Shown here: one piece after another, positions 24,401 to 36,526 of the stretch
Numbering within the stretch: position 1 is the first letter of the stretch
Layout of the letters: each line of letters begins with the position of its first letter
NCBI GenBank assembly: GCA_031310005.1
Contig: CM062386.1
Location: forward strand, 1,178,001-1,242,000
Length of the DNA stretch: 64,000 nucleotides
Reading direction: 5' to 3'
Source of the DNA: Dactylellina haptotyla
Lineage: Eukaryota > Ascomycota > Orbiliomycetes > Orbiliales > Orbiliaceae
Program-made: the position numbers and the translations under genes
The notes under the pieces: model-generated
Seen by the model: the letters and a program-made list of their open reading frames with translations, nothing else
What the model was told of the DNA's origin: nothing
Database searches by the model: none

Positions 24401-27245
24401 GGAGCCTATCCATGCGCTCACGTACTTGTCTGAGTTCGTCGCTAGGTTGAACCTCTTTCCAAGCCTTGCCTTCGAGTTTGAATTCCGTCTTCTTGCGCTC
24501 CAACTGTTGCTCGAGCCTATCCATAAGGGCCTCTCGGTCCAGAATGCCGCGCTTCTTAGCAGATTCCAAATCATTGTCAACCATAGCAGACACCTTCCTT
24601 CCTTGTTGGCCAAACGATTCACCCGCTTGGAGACCAGCTGTACCTTCCGAAATGTTACGCTTCGCATTACGGGAGGCTTCACGATCGTTAGAATCCCGAA
24701 GCATGAGGTATAATTCTCGGGTCTCAAGCTCGTTTCGCTGTAGCTGTTGCATGTGAGCGCGCTGCAGGTCCTCGAATTCAGCTTTTAGACTGGTATTCGA
24801 TCTCTGCATAACAGCAAGAATCTTCTCCTGGTCCTTGATCTTTTGCTGGAGTTTGGCAATAAGACCGTCAGAGCCCATTTCAAGCTTACGAGCCATATCA
24901 TCTCGCTCCGCAATGGCATTTTCGGCCAACTGGCGTTGATCCGACGCCTCTTCCAATGCTCTGCGTGCCTCGGAATCGGTGTGCAATTTGTCGAGGAGGG
25001 ACTGGACAGAGAAGTTGAGAGAAGACTTGAGATCCATATCTGGTACCCGTCGATCCATAACCACGTATGACAACATGGAATCGATAAGTTGGAACAGTCT
25101 ACCCGTATCGCCATCCCCGGCCTCATTATCCTTGGCTAGTAACATGTGCTGCATTGCACTAACGAAGTAGTCATGAGATTCGCCTTCACCAATGCGTTGT
25201 AAAATAGCTTCAACAATCTGAACGGGATCATTCATATCCTTAGGTCCCGAGCTTATTGGGGCCTCATCATCACCTCCTTGCGCATCAGTATTGCGTTGGC
25301 CATCCCGGTCGAGAAAATCTTCATAGTCGATGGCGGCATCCTCTTCGTACTTGTCAATTTGCTTGTCGATGAGGTCGTAGCTAAACCCTCTCATCTTCTT
25401 CATGACACGTCCGAGACCACATGCTTTAAATTGACTTCGAGTGTGGATTCTGGCGGCAATATCCTCCGCTCCGCTGGCCAGTACGTTAATTAGGAAGAGG
25501 GTACTGAGAGCGTATTCCATCAACAGGTTCTCCATGCCGATTCCTCCGCTTCGTACTTCCTCGGATGCGCCCACCATACTACCCATTTTCCCTCGGCCAT
25601 CGATGGTGACTTCCACTATTCTCATCCACTCATCGAATCTTCCCATCTCGGCAGGCTTTGAAGCCTTGATCTGGTCCATAGCCTGGAGTACTCGAGTGTG
25701 GCCATTCGGTTTATCCCAATGACACAAAAATGTTAAAACTTCGGAAACCAATTTCCGGGTCGGCAGTCGAGGGGATATTAAGGAGGCCGTAACCGCGAGA
25801 ATACAAGACTGATGTCTGAGGGCGTCGTCTGCACCATATTTGTTGTTCATCAATGATTTTAAGCACTTGACGAGATCATATTCCTTGTCTAGATCGGCCT
25901 TCTTATCATGGTTGATTCTTGAAAGAACTTCCGTCAATGCTACTTGACCCTGAGCTTCCAAAAAGTCTTTAACCCATCTATATGATTTTTGTTAGCACCT
26001 CCCTTCCACTTAAAACTCAAGTCGCATATTTGATGTTATTAGGAAAACTTACAGAAGCGGCTGGGTTCTCAAACTGACAGCCAAGCTCTGCAGCTGTTGG
26101 GCTGTAATTGGATGGCCGCCTTGGCAGTCGCTGTAGAGCTTGCGAACATACCATTGGGGGCTACCCTCATCAACATTATCCTGCCATCTTAAGCCGCCAA
26201 CTCCAGCTGCGACACCGACCACGCCAGCTGCTGATACCGCCATGCTGTTTGCTTTATCTCTTGCAGCATCTCTCCGTCGATCGGCTTCCCATTCACTCAG
26301 CTTGTCCTGGTAAATCAGTGTCCACTTCTTAGATGCTGGATATGCTTGCATCTGACGCTTCGCTTGCTCCGGCAGATTCTTGAAGTCACGACGATTCATC
26401 AAATCAAAAAACATCTGTTCGATAACTCTCTCATCCTTCGGTTTCTCAAGGTAGAACGATTTGGAACCACCGATTTCCGAGTCTCTATAGGATTTGTGAA
26501 CGTAGGAGTGCGATTTGGGTGCATTGGGGTGGGGATTGAAGGAGAAATTCGACGAAGATGACTGAGGTGGCCCGCCGCTGAAGTTGTTAAAGTCGTAGGA
26601 TCCAGGTTTTGGGATGCCCTCCATACTCGCAAAGATACTATTCCGATAGGAGCCTCCCGAGCTGTGTATACTAGACAGATCAGTCGAGTGTCTGGGGTCT
26701 GAGGGGACATTTGATGAATTAACGGAAGATATTGATGCATTGGGCGAGCCCGAAGTTCGATGCCCTTGTTGAAAGTGTTGTGTGTAGGGATTGGCAGTGT
26801 GCGGCAGCGGCGGCATTCCAGCACTCGGCTGGGGTCTTGGGCCGCTGGGCAGACTGGTTACCCTCGAATATGGAGTATCATCGCCGTGTCCGGGTCTACC
26901 GTGGGGAGTTGAGCCTCTTCGATCAGGCTCAGTCGTGCTCCTCCTTGGTTCCCCCGATGTCTCGAAACCGTAACTATCGTATGCGGGGACCATTGTGATA
27001 TTTGAGCTCACCAGGGGCGTATTCGGCGGAGGACTTGACGCCCGGGGCATCGTGCTATCCCGCAGATGAACACCGGCCTTGACTGGAACCGGCGGAGGGG
27101 ATCCAACGGCCTGCATGGCGGCAAGTATATCGGCCGAAGGAGCCTGCTTGACCATGCCAGTCGGAGCCCCTATGCTTATCGAGGGAGCCGCATGAGGCGG
27201 AGGCTGTTTTGACTTACGGCCGAACAGCCGTGAGCTGGTCGACAT
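21425..27245 (-). CDS. sepA: Diaphanous-type formin (SepA/Bni1)
   Basis: Six exons join in frame: 27245-26053, 25977-23378, 23321-22906, 22858-22645, 22577-22273 and 22213-21425, giving 1838 residues, close to Aspergillus SepA. Formins nucleate and elongate linear actin filaments at hyphal tips and septa. Residues 1-250 are Ser/Pro-rich and disordered. The GTPase-binding/FH3 region starts near residue 270. A coiled-coil segment covers about 720-850. FH1 (about 1040-1175) holds at least five proline runs separated by glycine-rich linkers with IPGF-type motifs. FH2 follows to about 1560. The autoinhibitory DAD motif MDSLLERL with a basic RRRAR cluster lies at about 1623-1650. So the protein should be Rho-regulated and autoinhibited. 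Confidence 0.94.
23640..24050 (+). repeat. G-rich repeat tract on the strand opposite FH1
   Basis: The polyproline blocks of FH1 make the plus strand a series of GGAGGAGG/GGCGGG/GGTGGT runs over about 400 bp. This is a protein-coding repeat. The G-rich strand has runs of three or more G that could fold into quadruplexes, which I have not tested. Confidence 0.6.
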
Positions 27246-30200
27246 GGTGGCGGCTGTAGCGTCGATGCGAGCGTAGCCGTCGTGGCGTAAGGATGGCGGG
27301 GGGTTGGTTGTGGTTCAAGATTCGAGGTTGTTGTTGTGGTCGTCGTCGTTAGGGAAGACGTCCGGACAGGGAGGTGCTGGGTGACGGCGAAATTCCCGGG
27401 GGTCGTGTGCTTTTAGAGCTCCGTCGTTCGACGAAAACGGGACGGGAGAGCGAGTGGCTGTCGGATACGATACCAAGGCAGACCGTAGAGCAGAAGGATA
27501 GTTCGAGAGAGTTACAACTGGGTTGAAAGGCGGGTGTGTCGGTGCATACGATGCTGGGGGAGACGGTGCTGGTGATGGTATGAAGTGGTGCTGGTGGAGG
27601 TGCAGGTGCTGTTTGTGCGAGTGCGAGTTGCTGCCGCCTGAATTCATTTATGAAACGGAATACGTTATGGCATTAAACCGCTCTCCACCCAGGCCGTGTC
27701 ACAGACTCCCAGCTGATTAATAACGACTTAATGTCGGCAGCGGCGCTTGGGACAGGGCGGGTTCGGTGCAAAAAGTGACGGGGTAGCGAACGGCGGTTTC
27801 GAGGGACGGAGGAGGTTAGAGCAGCGAGGAGAGAGTTGAAGGGAAAAGAGGAGACAGAGAGAGACAGAAACGAGTGGGAGAAGAAAGAGTCTCTCTAGCT
27901 CTGGTCTGGGGTGCAAATCTGCAAGGGAGGCCCGGGTTAATCGATTCGATCAGTCCGTCGACAGCAGTTATCAGTCACTCCACGGTGCTGGGGGCAGAAG
28001 CTAAGTGGTAGCGGAGAGCAAAGTACCCAGGTAGAAGGTGTATTCGAATATCTTCGATATCGGTGCTAGATAGACAGGCAAGAAGATTCCGGATCGAGAA
28101 TCGTGGCGTCTCCGGACGCACTTGGCTCCAAGCTGGTTACTCCTGCCCGAGTTACCCTTTCTCTTTTGAGGAATCAAAACTCCGTCGCCTGCAGGGCCCG
28201 GCCTTCCAGAGCTATAGTATGGAATTATTAATGAAGCGAGTGCCTATACAAGTAAATATTATATAATACAGAGAAAGTTTGTAAGAATTAAAAGAGAGTA
28301 ATAGTAATCGTAGTCGGGGCAGAGTCAAACGTGTAAACCCGCAAAAAACGGTGAAATGTACAAAACGTCTTCTTCCAAAGTGTTTAAAAACGGGGGAAAA
28401 GGAGACCACTGATTATATATATCTGATCACTACACCAAGCGTACCGGTACACAATAATAAAAGTGAATTGTTATGAACACAGAAGTATGGGGAGATTTCG
28501 GACGAACTGGTCGCTTGACCCCTGGTTCTTCATCTCTTTGTCGTCAGAATAATAAAATAAAAGACACCTGCCCAATATCACGGCGCCCGCTGCTAAAAAT
28601 TGCCCTAGTAGGCTTCTCAGTCATCTTTGCCTCAGGTTCCTGTTAATTTCTGCTCCCCATACTCGCCCCCTCGTGTGCATGCGGCATGTTTAGATTTGAC
28701 AGCAGACGGACAGGATAGACATACGTCCTGTCGGTCTGTCCTCATTTCGATGACCTCGGATTGCGACCATCCGCCCCTTGCAAACCTTGTCAATCTCTGC
28801 CCAGGCGATTAGTCGAGATTAAGGCTCAGGGCCTGGAGCGCCAGCGATTGGCTCCTGCCCGTTTGCTAGGCCACCCAATCCCACCCGTTTCTGCCACTGG
28901 CCTGTGATTCTAATTGGCGAACCACCGCTCAGAAAAGCCACCGGTCGCAAAGTTTCCTCCGGAATTCTTCAGCCGACGGTGGGCAGCTGGTATGTAATGC
29001 GGACGCTCGCATCTTTCAATCAGATCTGCAGGAACGATACATATCTGGGATCCAGAAATTCGATTCGAAAAAGGGACCCTTTTTGTTTTTTTTCTCTCTC
29101 TTGGCTTGGAGACGGTGTGGGTGGGTGGATATTAGAGCGGTGCGGAATTTTAAACTAAAGGCTATTGGTAAGCGACCCCTGCCTATCAGCAACCTCCCGA
29201 GGAATCTAGGATAATGGCGATGCGCTTGTGTCCGCCTCCTCCACGCAACTCATAATAAAAATACAGATCTAGATATCATCTATATATTTCTCCGAATTTT
29301 CCGTCATAACACTAGGATATATCGATAGGGGCATGGGACTTTATAATTATATAAGGGCTAGATATGTGACTAGCACTAGCGCCCGGGCGATCTAGAGATC
29401 TCTTTAATTACAACTCCACTTGGTCTAAATCTCCAAAATATCTTAGGGTAATTGTATAATTGTCCACAAAGCTTTAAAGACATACGCCCTTCCATATCTC
29501 GGTCATGAGCGACATTCTATATGCACAGGTTATTGCTTTACGCCACCCGCTTACAATAGGAGCTGTGTTTGCCTTTCTGTGCACAGATAGCATTTGAATT
29601 TGATAGTCGGTTCAACAAAGAAATGGGCTGTTCCTCACAACTGTCTCGAAAGCCCCTGGGCAAATGTTACTTCTCGTTGCGGCATAGCTCCGACTAAGCT
29701 ATGCGGTTCAATAAAACCTGGAGTTCAAATCCAAATGCTGTATCCAACGTGCACGTTATCCAGAGTCCAATATACTAGAACCAAAATACCGGGTCAACAT
29801 TGTTTTACAATTATAACGTTATATTGCCATTTCAACACAACTAGCGGACCTAGCGAAAAACGTGGGGATGGAGCTGGTAATTCTATATTTATATATCGGT
29901 TGGCGATCTTAGTAAGGCACTGGAGAATGTACAAAGCGATTGTAGATAATCGAATTTCCATGGATCGATTGTTAAATTTTGACACCAGATAATGGATAGT
30001 GTAAGTGACTGCATAACAGCGACTACACTTCTCTTTCGATTTCGGTAGCCTGGTATGTAGTGCTACCAGTATTTTCGGATAACTAGCTTGATCGCTTTGA
30101 GGAATCGCTTCAACTCATCAGAACGCGCCGATAAGCAGTATACAATCCGCAAGGTGACACTGTCGTGGGGCCCTCTTATATATAAAACTATTATCAGCCT

Positions 30201-31314
30201 TTTAGTTCTAGCCATCTATGTAACGCGATCCGGGAGCGTTTAGCTGAAACCGTTAATTGCCCAGTTTAAAATGTTTGGTCGTGAGATCTGGGAAAGTATA
30301 ATAATAGCAACAAGGTAGTCGCAAAATCTTCGGAAGCCTTTCGACTCCAGGCGAGGAATTTGGATGAGACATTTAACTAGGCAGGTATAGGCTATTTGAG
30401 TTTGCTTGTACCGATTGCTTGGTATACCAATGTAAACGTATCAAATAAGGTTATATAATGATCACATCTCGGCACGAATAACCCAGATTACCTTCATTCC
30501 AATACGTGTACCTATTGCAGTGTCTCAAGCTCGCCAAGTTTGTCGAATATACCTTAAAGACCTCGATACAGCTACGAGTTTGAAGGTGTTGGTCAGCGTT
30601 GTATTTTTGAATGTGTTGGATCCGTCCATCTCTCGGTTCTGACCGAATAGCGCAACCAAATACAGGTCCAAGGAAAGAGATCCACCAACTGGTGTGCCCA
30701 AATGCAAGAAACGGGATATTGCATTTCCAGGGAAAACCACGATTTATATAAAACAAGATACCCCCTGGCTGACCACAAGCCTCTTGGCATATTCTCATTC
30801 TTGGACTATTACATAAGGAGCATGTTGATTGTTAATCTTTTCGACCCACCGGAGGGTTTAGTCCAATGAGAACGCGGCTAGAAGATCGCCAGCGGATACT
30901 TAATGCTTCAACGCTCAGGATAATACTACGGCCAAGCCAAACTGCCGAATTTCAAATAAATATAACCAGGTTTTTTGACGCCAAGCGAGCGGCGATGGGG
31001 CAACTCATTGCTTGTCTATGCTTCTCTCTCACTATAGGGTGAAACTTTCCATGGATCGAAACTGGATTAGCGGTCAGAATGCATTCATTACTGGTTCCTG
31101 TGTAACGATTTGCGATATTTTTGTTTAAGCCTAAAGCCAAGGTCCATAAGCGTTGACGTGAAGGACCCTTTCCTTTGGATAGTAAGAATACAAAAGCAAT
31201 CGGGTATTGTCGCCTTTTTCTTTCTCTATCTTTTCATCTTGAATTCATTTTCACATGTTCTTTGTTTCTATCTGAGTTTCGATCGAGAGCGCTGTAGTCA
31301 ACGAAATCTCCGCC
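27246..31314. other. 4-kb gene-poor interval between formin and protease-like gene
   Basis: The first 300 bp (27247-27543) contain no ATG in the formin direction and likely form its leader. CCAAT boxes in both orientations occur close together near 28847, 28874 and 28912. From about 29160 to 31100 the sequence is AT-rich with only short frames. Two overlapping minus-strand frames at 30451-30798 look slightly protein-like but I cannot assign them. No terminal repeats or transposase motifs seen. Confidence 0.4.
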
Positions 31315-33462
31315 ATGGGCGACAGAACTGCTGCGCGATCCAGCGTACTCATCTCTTTGCTGCTCCTGTTCTCATACTTTGTTTGGGATTCGGATTCCGC
31401 CTCCGCAAGCTCTGGATTGTCAAGACTGTTCCCGCGATCACTTAAAAAACGACAAATTTCAGTACCTAAATATGTGGTTCTGCCCGTAAACTTTGTGCGT
31501 ACAGGCTTCTGACTGCACCGCGATATATCGATATATATTAGGCTAACACTGTCTAAACCTGATCAGGATTTCACACTACTCGGTGAAATTGACGGAAATC
31601 TATATACAGACGTGCAAATAGGTTCCAGTGAGTATATAGTCCATACTAATTTTGATTGCAGAAGTGCTGACCAGACCTTGTTTCGAATCAACCCAGAGAA
31701 CCAAACCCTCAGACTCGGGGTCTCAGTAGGCAGCGTTACCTGGGTCCCAGAACTTCCCGATTCGAAGACGTCATTTTGCAGCAACCCCGTGAATGCGGCT
31801 GGTTGTCGGGTCGCTGGCACTAGCGGATATTGTGAGTAGTGATTATGCATCGGTTATCGTCACCTCATATATTTATCTAGAAACTGACATATATTATTTC
31901 CCCAGATGATCCTGGAAATGTTTCCCGCAGCGATAAATTCACCTACTTCGATTGGGATAGAGGCCGGGATGTGAATGTAGGATACGTCTTTGACTCCTCA
32001 AGGGACCACTTTGTCGTGTCTTGTCGCCGGAACCATGCTAATATAAAACACTACGACAATAGGCAACGGGATTTTGGACCGAAGACACTATTGCTGCCGC
32101 AGGAGTGACGGTGGATCTTCAATTCGGAGTCGCACAACGCTGGAACAGCGTACCATATCTCGGGTTGGGATTATGGCCCCTAGGCGAAGGCGGTGATCGC
32201 CCAAGTTATATCCAGGCTCTGGAGCAACAGGGAAGGATTGCCGGGCAATATTGTAGTGGTTATGACCTTACAGCATCGGGGTCCATGATACTCGGAGGTG
32301 CGGATCTTGACAAGTTCACGGGAAACCTTACTATCTGGGATAACTTCGATAGACCTGGTGTCGTCGGTGGTCCCTCAGTTAGCGTCATCTCTGGGGAAAA
32401 CGTCATCACGATCCCTGAGTCGCAGTACAACCTGACACTTTTGACACCGGATACACCGTATGGACATCACCCTGGCTTCAATTGTGCAGCAACTCTGGTT
32501 TACTAATGGGTTTACCTTATCTTTGCTTGCAGATTTCTTTACGTGCCGCCTGAGCTCATCAAATCAGTTTCTACGCTGATTCCTATGGAATATAATAAAG
32601 AACACGGCGGATATACTCTTCCTTGCGATTACCAGCTCAACTCAGAGCAGTACCTCGAGTTTAACTTTAGAAACGAACTGGCTATCCATCTTGAGTTCCC
32701 CGATCTGTTGAGTGATATTCGGGTACCCGACACCAACAGCTGTTTCGCTTTGCTTCAACCGATCGCAGCTCGAAGCTTCGATCTGTATGACTTTTCTTAT
32801 GTGCTAGGAGGGCCGTTTCTCAGGTATAGATCATGCTATCCGAGGCTCAATATTAACTGAAACTTGCTAATGTATAATTATTCAGGTCCGCATATTTGAT
32901 CGTGAACCCAGCCACCAACCTGACCGCAATCGCCAGAGCCAACAAAAATGTTACAACATCTTCAATTGTTGAGCTTGGAGGAACGTTCGGCGCTCAAATA
33001 TACAGCCTTAAAGGCAATGCACCTCCTCTTGGGGACTCTGACACTAATACGGCGTCGAATGGAAGCAAAAAGTCACCCACAGGCGCCATAGTCGGCGGCG
33101 TAGTAGGCGGCGTTGCTGTCGTGGCTCTAGTCATTCTCGCAGTGTGGCTATATACTCGCCGCAAGAAGCAAAAGAAAATGCCAGTCGCGCCTCCCCCTGA
33201 GAAACCAGAATTGCCCGAGGGGCCGGGAATCAGCCTGTTGGACGGTTGGGCTGTTAACAAAGACGAGGGCGTCAACGGTGTAAACGGTCACATTGAAACC
33301 GAATACTCTGAGTTACCAAATCCAAACGGTCCGTTACCAGAGCTGTCAGCACCGAATAGCCCAATGTCACCAATGGATCGCCAGTATTCGGAGTTGGCGA
33401 CTCCAATAACCCAGCGACGGGAGATTCCGGAGGCACAGAGACCTATCGAGCTTCCTACCTAA
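31315..33462 (+). CDS. Membrane-anchored aspartic-protease-like protein, catalytic motifs degenerate
   Basis: Six exons: 31315-31494, 31567-31831, 31906-32012, 32063-32457, 32533-32823 and 32886-33462, about 604 residues. The exon 3 donor could also be 3 nt later. Residues 1-30 are a signal peptide, and LKKR near residue 48 could be a Kex2 site. The fold matches the pepsin (A1) family: NQTLRLGVSVGSVTWV where active members have DTGS, ILGGADLDKFTGNL as in yapsins, TPDTPFLYVPPEL at the second active site, and YVLGGPFLRSAYLIVN near the end. The first Asp is replaced by Ser and the second motif lacks Gly, so proteolysis is doubtful. One membrane helix (GAIVGGVVGGVAVVALVILAVWLY) is followed by a basic, then Pro-rich cytosolic tail. 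It may act as a binding or sensing protein. Confidence 0.75.
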
Positions 33463-34362
33463 TTTGCACGTATATTGTGTACAGTATTAAATAATAGACG
33501 TCAAGGCGGATGCGAATTTTGAGATTTTCAAACACAATCCAGAATACATATATTTTATATATCGTAGAACCTCTTACGTGCAGTAACCATGATATTAATA
33601 TTCGAGACCTCGAAATATAACAGAAAATCTATAGTTTATGTCTCAGAGTAAGGTATCATTTCGGTCCACAGATTGCGCTGCTCCTGAATGTTTCGGTCTG
33701 AATATGAATAAGAAGATCAGCAACCAATTTCGGGTCGGCTTCACTCGTTTGACGGATTCGGTGCTTCCCCCTGATGGTCAAACCACGGATTAATTAACTT
33801 TGCAGGGATGCAATTCCTCAGTTTGGAAAAGCGCATCCACAGCCGGTGACGTCTACCCTACGCGACAATAAGCGAACTATCCTGTGAGGCCCATTAGGAC
33901 AGAAAGTCAGTCCAGAATACCGACGAGACCGTGTCTAAATGATTTGCGGCGGAGCTGTTCTTTCGAATGATCTGTGTAACTGGCAGCCCGAACGTGCCAA
34001 AAATAACCAACCAGCCAACTAACCGGGGAAGCTGGGGAATTGGAATGGAGATTGGAAGTGGAAGTGGAGTGACATTGGCTCGTGTTCCGCGAATGGACGT
34101 TGCTCCTTTGAGCTTTTGTTGAGGCGTGGGACAGCCAACGTACGTACGTGAGACCGACCACCAAAATAACAAGACAGCAGCACTTCATCACCTCGTCGCA
34201 ACCACCGCCACAGCTCATCGCACCTCATCGCATCTCGCAACCTCCTTTCCCTCCCCCTCCCCCCTTCCCTCGCCCTTCTCTCCCCCTTCTCTCCCACCTC
34301 CTTCTCCGCCTGCTCTCTTTGTTATTACTATTATCGTAGATAATAGTAATAACACTGCAACT
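33463..34362. promoter_or_regulatory. Promoter and leader of the 34.4-kb small membrane protein gene
   Basis: A 12-bp self-complementary run ACGTACGTACGT lies at 34138-34149. From about 34246 to 34320 the plus strand is almost pure pyrimidine, as often seen near fungal transcription starts. It is followed directly by the perfect hairpin at 34320-34354. The first 400 bp are AT-rich and fit the 3' flank of the upstream gene. Confidence 0.5.
34320..34354 (+). repeat. Perfect 16-bp hairpin 8 nt before a start codon
   Basis: Bases 34320-34335 are the exact reverse complement of 34339-34354, with a 3-nt loop GTA. The stem is mostly A-T with G-C pairs at three positions, including the closing C-G. 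The right arm ends 8 nt before the ATG at 34363, so if transcribed it sits in the 5' leader where scanning ribosomes would meet it, or could act as a binding site in DNA or RNA. Confidence 0.85.
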
Positions 34363-34885
34363 ATGCCGTCCACGACGTCCAACATTGTCACCGTAAGCAA
34401 AAAACCCTGCTGCCACCACCCAACCTTCAACCAAGCAATAATATTAACACAAACTGCCCTAGACAACCCTCCTGACGCTGGTATGCGCTGCCGTCCTCTT
34501 CCTCAGCTATCGCCACGCCATCCGCCCAATCCTTTCGCGCTACAATATTCCTCTACAGTCCCTCCCATCAATCCTCTCGAGCCGTTCCCGGGGTTGGATG
34601 GAAACAAACCACCAGCGTCTCGACCCTGAAACAACCTCCTATGACTCCGACAATGAAGAATACGACACCTCGGGGCCGAACTCGAATCGACCCCGGGGCG
34701 GGAGAAGATTAAGCCGCGACCTCGAGGAAGGCTTTAGGGATAGCGATTCCGAAGAGGAAGAAGCGGATGACCGTCTTGGCGGCAACGTCAGGAGGAACAA
34801 TAGCAATCTCAGAGAGCTGCCGCCTACACCGGTCGACGATGAACCTAGGGATCGGTTCCCCGCCGCGAGAATAGGAGGAAACTAG
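34363..34885 (+). CDS. Small single-pass membrane protein, function unknown
   Basis: Two exons, 34363-34392 and 34463-34885, spliced GTAAGC...CCTAG in frame, give 150 residues. The frame shown by the second exon alone is open further upstream than its first ATG, and that upstream part encodes a hydrophobic helix (TTLLTLVCAAVLFLSY, about residues 11-26), so the first exon of only ten codons is needed. A short basic loop and a Ser-rich stretch follow. The tail is acidic, with a DSDSEEEEADD block near 110-120, and proline-containing near the end. I do not recognise a family. The organisation resembles the gene at 248-745: one helix near the N-terminus and a long polar tail. Confidence 0.65.
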
Positions 34886-35375
34886 GGACCCTACAATGTG
34901 TTTCTCTCCATATCCGATTTTTTTTTTCATTGTCTACAGCCGGCATGCACAACCTTTTGATTCGCAGCAGCATCATCATCACCACTTGAACAGAAATTAT
35001 CTTAATACCATCAAAAAAGGGGGGTTTTTCATATTTCATCATTCGACCGGTTTCACGATAGGGGTTTGGTTGTTTGTCTGGGCTTGTCAGTCTTGTTAAC
35101 CTGCTTGTCTATGGTGCTTTCTTTTTTTGATACCTATACAGATATATATACACACACGACGGGATTGCATATGATGACGGCGATATGTCTGTTTGATGTG
35201 TTGTTATGGAGTATTCGGACGCAATGATCTTTTCTCAGATATGTTTTAATAGTTTACTTCTTACTCTCTTCTATTTAGCGAAAACTGGGCATCAAACTCT
35301 ACTCTACTCTTCATTCGTAAGATGAAATCTATGGCACTTGGTGCTATTTCGAACTTATATATAAACAAGACGCCA
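34886..35375. other. Convergent 3' flanks
   Basis: T-rich and simple-sequence DNA between the small membrane protein gene and the HUS1 3' end. No gene seen. Confidence 0.45.
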
Positions 35376-36526
35376 TCACCATAAGCTCAACTGGCCAAAG
35401 AAGAAATGTAATACTATCATATTCATTAGTGTTACTACATACAAAAGCTTAGTACCGAGCAAACTTACATTAATAGTTGCATTATTGTCCCCGTCGTCGC
35501 CCATGAAAACGTACACTACCAGCGCATGGTTATTGCATAGCCCTTCAGTAGTTGTCAGTCGTCCACGCTCCCGGAAGGTCTGAAGAGGACATACTCACAA
35601 GCGATAACCCGTTTCCCCGTAGCACAAACCCTAACAACCTTGGCCCACTCCTTACTATCCACCCGCACCGTCGAAAACACCGACTTCTCCTGTGTATTCA
35701 ATTGATCCCCACTCTCGTCCGGCTCTTCCCACTCCATATCCCCGTCCTCTCCCACCGCGGGATTCATCAACCCGCGCCACTCACTCTCCACTTTCACGGC
35801 ATCCGCGTCCGCTTTCATCTTGAGAACCCCGTTCATATTCCCCTCGAGCACGATCCGGCCGTTGGGGCCGACCATTCGGACATACCTGTCGGTTATACCC
35901 CGCAGCTGAGAGAGTGCAGGCAGGATAACTGATGTTTCGGGACGTGGTACTAGGGGTTTTGTGAGATGCGCGACGGTCTGCGGTGCTAACACACGGACTG
36001 GGATGTCTTGGATGATGATGGCGGGATTCATGGATGCGGGCGTCTCCGTTGTGATTGTGAGGGATAGACGGGGGATGTTTTCCTTCTTTGTCAGGCGGAT
36101 GGAAGCCGAGGTGAAGGATGCCGTTTGCGCGGACTTCAGGGATCTGTGCAGGGTGTCGAGGGGGACTTCGAGGTTGATTACGTTTCCGGAGGCAGATGCG
36201 ATTTTGTAGTCTAGGAAGACGGCGTCTATTGTTATGTGACTGTATTTTAATTAATATATTGGCACTCTGGTATAATTGGGTATTTGGGAAGCGACTGGGA
36301 CTGGGAACATACGACCAGACTTGGGACTGGTTGTCCGCGGCCAGGACAATGATCTGGACAAACTCATCGTTGAGCTGGAGCACGCCGACTTTACCGACGA
36401 CGGAGAGGGCCCCGGCGACCTCTGCGATGCATTTTATATTAGCATCAAATTGCTGGATACTGTTTCTGAGGAAGCTAGCTTACTTGAGAGGAGGGAGATA
36501 TTCTGGATGCTAGCCTTAAACCTCAT
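35376..36526 (-). CDS. HUS1: DNA damage checkpoint clamp subunit HUS1
   Basis: Exons 36526-36484, 36421-36313, 36239-35599, 35542-35469 and a tentative 35390-35376, about 293 residues. Hus1 forms the PCNA-like 9-1-1 clamp with Rad9 and Rad1, which is loaded at damaged DNA and activates the Mec1/ATR checkpoint. The N-terminus MRFKASIQN, then KVGVLQLNDEFVQIIV, ITIDAVFLDYKI and the centre with IIIQDIPVRVL follow the family order. The first ATG of the region in another frame stops at once, which fixes the start at 36526. The C-terminal strand is rebuilt by splicing to NNHALVVYVF, which matches the end of Hus1; without that intron the protein would end earlier. The last five-codon exon is uncertain. 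It is divergent from MMM1. Confidence 0.82.

Noticed and set aside
29690-29755. tRNA-like stretch with a GTTCAAAT box
   Set aside because: The T-arm pairs over only about four bases and I could not build acceptor, D and anticodon arms.
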